Source: Paramecium sonneborni (Eukaryota > Ciliophora > Oligohymenophorea > Peniculida > Parameciidae). From it: a stretch of 64,000 nt of DNA. The notes beneath the pieces were generated by a model. That model had not been told where the DNA came from. It ran no database searches and was given only the letters and a program-made list of their open reading frames with translations. Below, piece by piece: positions 54,904 to 64,000 of this stretch; position 1 is the first letter of the stretch; each line of letters starts with the position of its first letter. The translations under genes were made by a program, and so were the position numbers. Location of the stretch: assembly GCA_905182985.1 (NCBI GenBank), contig CAJJDN010000009.1, positions 567,109 to 631,108 on the forward strand, read 5' to 3'.

Positions 54904-57900
54904 TCAAGATTTTAAATTTTATTAATTAAATTTATTTGCCATAGCTGGACTTAATGGTTATAATCTTGGGGAAAGTAATAATGATTTTCTTGATAAAAAT
55001 TATTTTTCTTTCTAAATTAAAATTTCACCAACTTTCCTTTCTTTTTTTTCTCTCTCTTCTATTTTATGGAAACTTGCAAATTTTTTGTTATTTGATGTTT
55101 ATTTTTCTAAATTTGACATACTTTCTTAAACTATATTAGTATTTGATATTGATTTATATGATTCTAAATATTTATTTCCAGTAATTATGTGCCATGATTA
55201 CATTGTTTCTAAATTTTTTTCAATTTAAATTAATTATCTCTAACGAATAACCTTAATTTAAATAAATTCTTTACATTTTAAATTAATTAAATAATAATTT
55301 GAATATAGTAGGAGAGATTTTCATAATTTGAATCATTTTTGATACCGTTAACATAAAATCTAGAGTATGCATTTTATAATGATGAAATAAATCCTATTTT
55401 AAAAAAAAGTGTTGATATCAATGCAGAATGGGCTTTATCAAGTAATAACTTTAAAAACCTAAAAATTAATTGAATTATTACATAAAAAAATTTCTTTAAT
55501 ATGAATTGTTTGAATCACTATCGAAAAACCAAATCACCAAAATATGTAAAACACTTTCATTTAAATATTTATTGATTAATTTTTCTATTTGATCTTGATA
55601 TGTTTATTAAACTAATTAAAAACCTTTATTTAAAGTGGTCATTAATAATGTTTTCTTAAATTTATGCTTTGTAGAAATAAGAAAATTTGGATTTTTATGC
55701 ATTTCAAATACTATTTTACATAGATATTCAAGAACATTTAAAAAGCTGTTGCATAAATCCACAGAACTATCAATTAAGGATTTTATTTCAATTACATTAT
55801 CAAAAATATAATTAATGAATATACCACATTCATCTGATAAATTTTAATCATATGGCTAATTATCCAATATATTCAGCATATATATTTAGAAATATCTATC
55901 AAATAATTTACAATTTAAAAAACATCTAGAAATACTAGATATATCCAATTTACTTAATGCAGATTTAACTTTATCGTTATTTTATTTTAAATATTCAATA
56001 ATTGATTTAGTTGTCTCATGTAATAATCTTATACCTTTTTAATAATATTTATAATCTATATTGAACTATTCAAGTTAAATTTCATATTATGTGTTCTTAA
56101 TAGAAGTTTTATAACTTGGATATATTGTTCTTAATCTTGAACTTGAAAACCCATCATTTGTAAAATTTCCTTCTGTTCTATGTCTAAATTTGGATTAGTG
56201 ATATAAAAATAGAGATTTTTATTATTATCGTTTAAAACTTGTTGAATAACTTTCTTCTATGGAATCTTAGACTTATGTTTTAGCATATGATTCTAAATAA
56301 GGAGAGTCAATAAGCTAAGTTGGAGATGATTATAACGAATTAGATTAAGTTAACTTAGACGTTCCTTTGGATATGCTTTTTCTTGTACTTATGATAATAT
56401 TATTTTTTGTTCTTGTACTTTTATTTGTTGCTGGAGATTCTATAGATTTTGTTAATATAATTTATTCATTTAAATCTATTTCAAATTACATAGAATCAAC
56501 AATTGTATTAGTTGTTTTTTTCATTTTTGAATTTTTTAATTCTTAAAAATATTATTTAAATAATGTGTTGTTTTTTCTTTCTTATGTAAAATGTTTTAAA
56601 TTATCTAAATCTCTATTTTCAAATTCACTAGCTGAGATATATTCTTTGACATCCTAGTTTAATTACCAATTAAATTAATTTGTAGTGAAATATTATTCAA
56701 TACTTTTACCTGGTTAAAGCACTCCCAAATAATTAGTTACTAATTCTTTTTCATCAGCATTTATTGATAAAGAATTAATTTATTTTTAATCATATTATGA
56801 AAGGGTCTTAAGTATAGATAAAATACTTATGGTAGCTTCAGTTTTGGTTTCTTTTTCTGTAATTTTCATATTTACACCTTCTTTGAACACTAATAAAATG
56901 ACAAATCTAAACCATTCAGTTTTGCATAAATATTTCCATAGTTATTCCTAAAAGAAATAACCTAATTAATAATAATCAATTTTAATATTTATAATATCTA
57001 GATATATATATAAGATTTATACTTTCTAAAATTTGTTATATCATAGAATTGTAGATATAAAGACTTAATGAAAAATAAAGATTTAAGTCAACTATTTAAA
57101 CTACACTTAACTTTGGTTATCTCATTAATGTAATTTCAATAAGTTTTGCAATATGATTTAAATTGGCATTATGATTTTAATCATTAATAAAGTCATAAAT
57201 TCCATTAACTACATAGCTTAAATTATAAATATACAGATCTATATGACATTTTATTTAACAAATTCATCAAAAAATTAAAAATTATCTTCTTTAATTAAAA
57301 CTTAAAGAGCTTTATAAGATCTAATAGTTTCTTCTTATTTTAAAGATTTTCCAATTAATTTATAATAAGTGGGATCATCATTTTACATATTAATTTCTGA
57401 ATATTAAGCCTAAGATTGGATTGAATATAATACCCATATTTTATGAACATCAACATTTTCAGGTTAAGTAATATATTTTAAAATTTCATCAAAATTTTCT
57501 GGTTTATTGAAAATATCTTCTCTTTCTAAAACATCATAAGTATTAGTTTCACAAAGCCATTTTTAAATTTAATTATCAATACATTCTTCTACACTATCAT
57601 CACTATCATAATTGAGATGATCATCTATTAATTGAAAATTTATTTTAGTATTTTTATCTGGAATAACATCTGGTATTTTACTTGGACTGTGTACATGATT
57701 AGATAAAAAAACTAATTAAGTAATTTATATTAATTACATTAATCTATTTCTTCATAATATGTTGCTACCCATTATCGATTTCCAAATATATCATTTTTAC
57801 ATTCATCGAAAATGGATATAATTTTCAATCTAAATTCTTAATCTTTTGTATTTATTATAAATATTTTAAATATTCTTGCCATTTTTTCTAGATCCATATC

Positions 57901-58429
57901 TAAATCATTAGCCAATAAAAATAATTATTTTAAATATCGAGTACTAAACTTTTTGGTAATCAGCAATTTTTCTATTACTGATTTTGCAAATGTACTATTT
58001 TATGAACTCTTTCTTGAATCAAATGATGTATTTTACCTGAAATAGATTATTAAATTACATATTTGTCAGACGAGATGATTTAAGAGATAATGATCTTTAA
58101 CTTAATAATGTTCTTTATTCTTATAATGAAGCAACTTCTAAACAAGCTTAGTGGAATGCGGAAATAAATTAACCATCCTTAAATCTATCAAATAATATTG
58201 ATATAAGTAATTCTACACTATGCTACTAAAATGGATAAGCACACAATACTTTCAATACTTTATTATATACTTACATAACTTCAATGAGGAAATGTCTTTA
58301 AATTATTTTTAATTTGGTAAACTCTATGTGATTTCTTTTATCCCTAATGATAATTTCTATAATCTTATGTATTCATCATCTTCATTGAGCTATTTTTGGA
58401 TTAAAATTTACAGCAATTTCTAAATGCAT
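54904..58429 (-). CDS. Tandem family protein A (1108 aa), HEAT/armadillo-like?
   Basis: Eight introns (58390-58411, 58249-58274, 58009-58036, 57712-57737, 57209-57234, 56998-57022, 55459-55481, 55252-55274; 22-28 nt) give one continuous frame. The start ATG 58429 gives MHLEIALNEDDEYIRLQ; an earlier start is excluded by gene B's stop 65 bases away unless a small exon is missed. Helical, repeat-like segments dominate (ILFDRFKDGQFISAFHQACL, STRYLKQLFLLANDLDMDLE, EETIRSYKALQVLIKED). A Ser/Thr/Gln-rich linker at about residues 560-700 ends in NDGFSSSRLRTIYPSYK, then a second helical domain contains LHILVIWFFDSDS. No membrane segments are convincing. Probably a helical-solenoid scaffold; family not recognised. 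Paralogous to B and C. Confidence 0.7.
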
Positions 58430-58494
58430 TAGGTTTGATTTATATTTGTGATTAAAATTATTTTTTATTATAATCAATAAATCTATCTACCAAT

Positions 58495-61400
58495 TCAAAT
58501 AACTTTCCTTTATGATTATTCTGGTCTTGCTGTTTATGCTGTTTAATTTGTACTTGGTTCACTTGTTTTTCTAAAATTAACGTTATTCAATAATATACTT
58601 TTGAAAAGACATAATTGAATTTACCTTTTAATTTAATTATGTTTTTGTTTTTATTAATTTGCTGTTCCTTTCTTCATTCTTTCTAGGTTAAACTTTTTCT
58701 ATTGCTTTTGGCTATTCTACATTTATCAATTAATCTGCATTTTTTAAAGCTTTAGGATTTTCAAAAGGTTAAGCTAATTCTAATTATTACCAAGAATCTA
58801 ATATTATTAGAGCACTTTATAAATCACTCAAATTTCTCACTTTTATTGCATTTCTTATAATATAATTTATTAATAGAATATAAAAAAATATGCCTTCTAC
58901 ATATGATGTGTCCTTTATTTCATTCTAATAAAACTTTGTATATGCATTATATAAAGAACTTACTAATCCTAATTTAAAAATTATATTTGATAAATATGGC
59001 ATTGGAGCTCCTGCAAAATATATTGTAATAAATTTTGTAAAAATCTATTAATATATTGTATTCTATTAACTATCCGAAAACCATATAATAATTATATGAA
59101 GCATAGTATCTGTTAAATTTCTAAAAACACTTTTTTAATTTTTATCAACTTTAATCAAATAATTTTATCTGTCATATAATAATAAACCATTAGTCATTAA
59201 AGAAACTAAAATATATTACTTAAAAGCAAAACATGATGATTCTTACTTCGATTTAATTGAATTTAGCTAAACTATACATTTAACTAAATAATCAATTATA
59301 AGTTAAAATTAGTTTTTTAATAATTCCTAGTAATTTTAAAAGATTTAAATAGTTTTAGATTTTTTGTAAATATTATTTAATAAAACCCCACATTCAACAG
59401 ATAATGAAGTTGGATTATGTGGAATTTCCAAAATTGAATATAAAAACACTTTGAATAATGAGTAAATATTTTTTTCATTTATTATTAAATCTGTAAATTT
59501 ATTAATATTAAAAATTTAAGCTTTGGGTAATCTTTTTTACATTTCTTATTATTATTCAGCATAAACGATTAATTAATCAAATAATAAAATAAGTGTTCTT
59601 AAATGATTTTCTGAAATATTATTCTTATTAAAAACTGATTTTTCTTTTTCAAAATCTGATAAAAATATTACAGATTTAGTTGTTGGATATATTTAAACAA
59701 GTTTACTGCTAGAAAATCCATCATTTGAATATAAATCTGTATCTTATTCAGTTTTTATTTTATTTTTACCTAAATGTTAAGAAGTTTAATTTCTTCTTTT
59801 CATTAAAGGAGATGTTTTTATACTTCCAGAATTTATTTTATTATCTATACTTTAACTATTGTTTATTAACTTGCCATCACCATCTTAACATGAAGTATTA
59901 GACTATATTTTTGGAAGATAAAAGTTATTTGATTTTCTTTTTTATATTTATGGTATTTTGCTATTATTTTAATTTAATGATATAGATGATTATCTTCTTA
60001 GTAAATCCTCTTCCACTTTTTTCAACTTCTCTTTTTTCTCATTATCAAACCCTTCTAAATTGTCATAATCATTTCTAAGTTCAAGGGCTTTAATTTCTTA
60101 TATTTCTTGAGTATCTTATTTTAACAATTTTTTTTATAGTCTCTATGGATCTAGTAATGATAATGCTTTAATTATTTAAAATATGTCATTGTAAGCCTTT
60201 CATAGTAATTAATATTACTGCTTAATCAGGAGGTGGATAATCTGCAACTAGTTATTTATCAAATGAATAATTAGAAAGTTATTACAAAAAATTAATTAAA
60301 TGTAAATAAGACCATAACTATTCTAAATAATAAATTCCTAATTTTATTATGTCTTCATTAAAATTAATTATTTCTATTAATAGTTAATTAATCGAAGAAT
60401 TATAAGATAATTCTAACAATTTTTGAAATATTTTTTATTCTATAAGTTATTTTATACAAAACTTAGGTTATAAATTAATTAAAAATTTTATAAATATCGC
60501 AAGATGATGTAAATTTAAATTTTTTGATTCATCATATAAATTGATATTAATAAAAACAACTATTTTAAATATTTATATTTACATATTTTTGAAAAAATTT
60601 ATGCATATTATCCTAATAAATTTTTAAAATTTTCAGTATTTGTAAGTATTTATAAAGCTTTATAGGATCTATAAACTTGATATTTACTTAAATTATAAGT
60701 AGATTTTTATTTAAACAAACTTTTATCAGTATCCAATATATCAGGTAATTTTGGAAAATTTTCAACCTAATTTTAGTTAGGATAATATACCCAAAGATTA
60801 GCTATTGAAATTTACATAGGATCTAAGATAAATTATATTAATATGTCGATATTTTCAAATTCTTCAAAAACTGAATTATGTTGGAGTGGTTGATCTGGAT
60901 CTTATTTACAACATAAATTTTATAAATATAAACTAGGGTCTTATTCAGATGAAATATAAGACCTTCTTTTATTTTATTGTTAAGTTACTGTAATTTAAGT
61001 TTAACTAACAATCTCTGTATCAGAATCTTCTTCAAATACAACTATTTTATATTTAGTGTATGATGGAAATAATTTTGGAGTATTTTTAAAAACTAAATAT
61101 AGAAATTATTTAATACATATAATAATTTCTTCGCTAAATTAATTAACCCAATCGCAATTAGCAAATATTGTAAATCTTAAATCTTAAAAACTATCCATAA
61201 CTTTTTCTATTAATTTTTGATTTGTTGAATTTTAAATATAATGTTTAAACATCAAACTATAAAGTTAAAAGTCTAATTATAAATTATTTGCTAATTCAAA
61301 AAACTTCTTTAAGTAATTTACTGTGAATAATTTTATTGTAACTATTTCCTAATTAACTGCTTAGCTAAATTACTATCCATCATGGTTATCTTTAGGTTTG

Positions 61401-61850
61401 CTTTGCATCATTTTATTAATTAATACTTATTAAACCGTTATAGCATAGTAATTCTTTACTTTAAACTTTAAGTACTAGTTTCTTGAAGAAGAGAAATATC
61501 TGTTGCAGCTTCAAAAAAGCTACTAATAAAACGAAAATCCTGGAAATAATCAAAAAATGCTGAAATCAATTATTCTATATTTGATTTTTAAAAGGGATAT
61601 AAACACATTACTATAAAATTATTGAAATTGAGTATACATTAAAACAATAGTTTTGGACTTGAAAATGTTGTCGCTTAAGGTAATTTTTAAGTTACATATT
61701 TTATGCCTTCTGTTATTTTTAATAACCTCAAATAATCATCATTTGCATTGAGCTAAATATAAATTAAGAATGTACGGCTTGGTCAAACACCTATGCTATA
61801 TTTTAGTCAGGAACTAACTTAAATGATTAATCCCACATAAAACTTGTCAT
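58495..61850 (-). CDS. Tandem family protein B (1068 aa), HEAT/armadillo-like?
   Basis: Six introns (61753-61775, 61611-61637, 61401-61426, 60560-60582, 60197-60218, 58571-58598; 22-28 nt). The 61401-61426 intron spans an ATG that could be mistaken for the start; splicing it joins LKQRITMLQRFN to KPKDNHDG and brings the N-terminal domain into line with protein A. Matching blocks: DDYLRLLKITEGIKYVTQKL, LMCLYPFQKSNIEQLISAFF, YQVYRSYKALQILTNTENF, NDGFSSSKLVQIYPTTK and LHIIIIWFSDSQQNT. The start ATG 61850 (MTSFMWDQSFKLVPD) is the first in frame. The tail is Gln/Thr-rich. The 27-nt intron at 61611 is stop-free. Function unknown. Confidence 0.7.
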
Positions 61851-62147
61851 TTAATAAATTAAATATAAACTTTATCAATTCATGAAAAATGTTTTCATCT
61901 AATCAATTCTAATTTTATAAATTAATATAATTCCCATTAGATTAATGTTTTTATATTGAAAATATAATTGATATTTTCTAAAATGTTTCATATTTCGTAT
62001 ATTCTTTAGAAACTTGAATACATTTTGTCAATCACATTTTTTAAGGATTCATAATTAATTTTACATATAAATTTTATAATTAGTAATATTTTGCTAAGAT
62101 TTCCTTTAAAGTAAAACTATAAAATTATAATTAATAAAATTTTATGA
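61851..62147 (-). other. Spacer between family genes C and B, with coding-like remnants
   Basis: In minus-strand order, this 297-bp spacer reads protein-like in pieces (LSKILLIIKFICKINYESLK, NVIDKMYSSFQRIYEI, then LDENIFHELIKFIFNLLNDK) interrupted by two in-frame TGAs and one frame change. A 28-nt GT-AG segment could even splice its last piece onto gene B. It may be an eroded 5' extension of B or the trace of another tandem copy; the corresponding spacer before gene A is only 65 bp. Confidence 0.35.
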
Positions 62148-64000
62148 TCAATTATCGTTTTTTAAACTTGTTCTATTTTTAAATGATCTTTAACTTAATC
62201 TATGTTACATTTTTTTTCCTTATTACACTATTTTTGGTGTTTAAGATTATTTTAACTTATCTTGTTAAGCCTATTCAAATTATTTTATTTCTCTTAATTT
62301 AGCATCAAAACAATCAACAGTTAGTTAAGATTTTAATTTTTCAAGTTTTGTTCTTTTAAGTTAAATCCTTCGAATTGGAGTTTACCCTGTTTTTAAAAGT
62401 TCTTATAATTCTACCATATAATTAGAATCTTCATCTGGAATTAATTTATATACACCTTTCCATGATTCTAAAGGTTATAAATATTCTTATAAAATTGTCA
62501 TATTCCTATGATTTAATGATTTATTTATAAGATAAATAATCATCCTCATATAAAAATAGACTCCTGATTCAAAATATCTACTTTTCATACCATTTATCCA
62601 AAATGATTAAAATGCATTATATATAGAGTTTATTAAACCAAGATTAAATAAAATATTGCTGAGTGATTATGTAGGAGCTTTAGCAAATAAAATTGTTAAA
62701 AATTTTACAAAAAAGTATTAATAACAATTATTTTATTGACTATCAAAAAACCATATTATAAAAATATGCATTACTGTTTCATTTAAATGTTTATAAATAT
62801 TTGATGTACTTATTAATTAAGTATGTATACTAAATAAATTAAATCCATAGAAATAAGTTGATAAAAGAAGTTATAATTAAAATTTATTAACAAATTTTGA
62901 TGCACATCTAATTTATTTATTTATTGCTACTATTGCTCTAGTTAAATTATCAACGTTGGCTAAAAAAATAGTTCTCAATTATTCTTTTAATAATTAAAAT
63001 GATTCAATATGATGTGATTTATGATAAATTAGATTAATCATTTATCCACAATTTTCTCCTATTTTTTATTATTAAATATTTTAATCAATTAAGCTAGATA
63101 AATATAATTCAAATATTTGATTTAGGAAACTCATACTCAAAATTTGTTATATTAGAATTTGTTCATTTAATTATTATAAATTAGTCTTATTAGGTTATTA
63201 AAAATAATTTAAAATTGTTCTAAGTATTTCACTAAAGAAATTTAAACAATTTTCTACCATAATTTAATCCTATTTTTAAACAATCTTTGATTATTCAAAT
63301 TTAATTTTTGCTTATTTAGAAGGATAAATAGTTAACAATCTACTACTAGAAAATCCATCATTTGATTAAATAGTATGAGTAGCAATTTCATCATTTTCTG
63401 TTTTTAGTCTTCTTTGACTAGCTATATTAAGTTTGCTACTTTTAGGAGATTATCCAAAATTACTTAAATTTCTAGTTTTTTAATCAAAATTAATATCTCC
63501 TTAAGAACTAAAACTAGATAACACACCATATTTCGATTCAATCTATTAAGTATTTCCATAAATAGATGGTAATTTAATTGAACGACTGCTATTTGGTTAA
63601 CTATTATTTTGACTTTAATTTGATGAGTTAATCTATAAAATTAATTTAGAATTAGAAATTGGTGATTAATACTAATGATGACTATTTGCCTAAGACATTC
63701 GAATTCTTGAGGTTCTTTTTAATTATATATTCTCAATCTAGATTTATAAATCTTCCTAAATTTTCTTTTCTAATTATTATTTATAGCTTAAATCTCTTTA
63801 TTTTATAAATTCCATTAAATTATCATAATCTTAATTGTTAAATTCATCAATTGTTAAATGTTCTTTTTATTTTAAGTTCAATTTCCAATTTTCATAATCT
63901 TTTACATTTTATTTAATTAAACTTTTTCCAGGTGTTAAGGATCCAAACAAAGAAGTTAATTTAATTTTATTATCATCTGATATTTTTGGTTTTGATATTT
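62148..64000 (-). CDS. Tandem family protein C (at least 616 aa; 5' end beyond window)
   Basis: An open frame without introns from the window's right edge (first full codon at 63998) to TGA 62150-62148. It corresponds to the C-terminal two thirds of A and B: a charged coiled-coil region (NWKLNLKQKEHLTIDEFNNQ), a long Ser/Asn/Gln-rich linker, then NDGFSSSRLLTIYPSKQ, MHIFIIWFFDSQQNN, FAKAPTQSLSNILFNLGLIN and SIYNAFQSFW. The tail after that is coiled coil and basic (QSQTPKIVQQGKKMQHRLSQ). The solenoid N-terminus lies outside. Unlike A, the corresponding part has no introns, so introns were gained or lost since duplication. Confidence 0.7.

Noticed and set aside
54954..55400. Plus-strand open frame that looks like a protein (AGLNGYNLGESNN...)
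   Set aside because: It is the reverse-strand shadow of the C-terminal exons of tandem gene A, whose frame is better supported by splicing, paralogue alignment and a clean stop.
61409..61411. ATG at 61411 as the start of family gene B
   Set aside because: Splicing the 26-nt segment 61401-61426 extends the frame upstream into a domain that matches gene A; the ATG falls inside that intron.
1..64000. CRISPR arrays, insertion sequences, rRNA or bacterial operons
   Set aside because: None seen; the window has nuclear ciliate genes with spliceosomal micro-introns.

Overview
The window is ciliate macronuclear DNA, almost certainly Paramecium. Three things show this. Long open frames exist only if TAA and TAG are read as glutamine and TGA is the sole stop. 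Roughly 65 introns can be placed; all are 20-33 nt (most 22-28), start GT and end AG. The base composition is very A+T rich and genes are packed tens of bases apart on both strands. All protein calls below use the ciliate code; a standard-code ORF caller sees only fragments.

Layout. 1-3.7 kb: 3' end of the spliceosome factor CWC15, a mucolipin-type channel, a decayed FCP1-like phosphatase and a small ORF. 3.7-7.5 kb: a LisH-type relic, a TTC29-like TPR protein and eroded sequence. 7.6-10.2 kb: a possibly myristoylated small protein, a secreted class-3 lipase and an SCP2-type thiolase. 10.4-25.2 kb: a tightly packed run containing a TSNAXIP1-like coiled-coil protein, a Cdc20/Cdh1 activator, a CFAP65-like axonemal protein, a zinc-finger/WD40 protein and a large RRM-like protein. 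25.7-34.6 kb: a COX5B-like subunit, a class I histone deacetylase, two small proteins and an SLC44 transporter. 34.6-41.3 kb: coiled-coil proteins, a Dpy-30 protein, proteasome alpha-1 and an ERF4/GOLGA7-like protein, interrupted by an exact 1171-bp duplication around a single N that looks like an unmerged contig overlap. 41.5-54.8 kb: fimbrin, a ubinuclein-like protein, a kelch protein, a Rab GTPase with a frame problem, a decayed gene, tRNA-Asn, a COA5/PET191-like factor, a NOXRED1-like oxidoreductase, a degenerate tubulin-ligase-like protein and short ORFs.

54.9-64.0 kb is the most unusual part: three divergent head-to-tail paralogues on the minus strand (about 1108, 1068 and more than 616 residues). 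They share ordered blocks, including NDGFSSS..(IYP) and an IWF-DS helix, and I cannot assign them to a known family.

Broad themes are cilia and cytoskeleton (CFAP65-like, TTC29-like, TSNAXIP1-like, TTLL-like, fimbrin), mitochondrial cytochrome oxidase (COX5B-like and COA5-like), chromatin (HDAC, Dpy-30, ubinuclein-like) and protein turnover (PSMA1, Cdc20). Genes are monocistronic; neighbours are not evidently co-functional. Several relics with in-frame TGA and frameshifts sit between intact genes, as expected in a genome shaped by repeated duplication and gene loss. Every identification was made by eye; none has been checked by database search.
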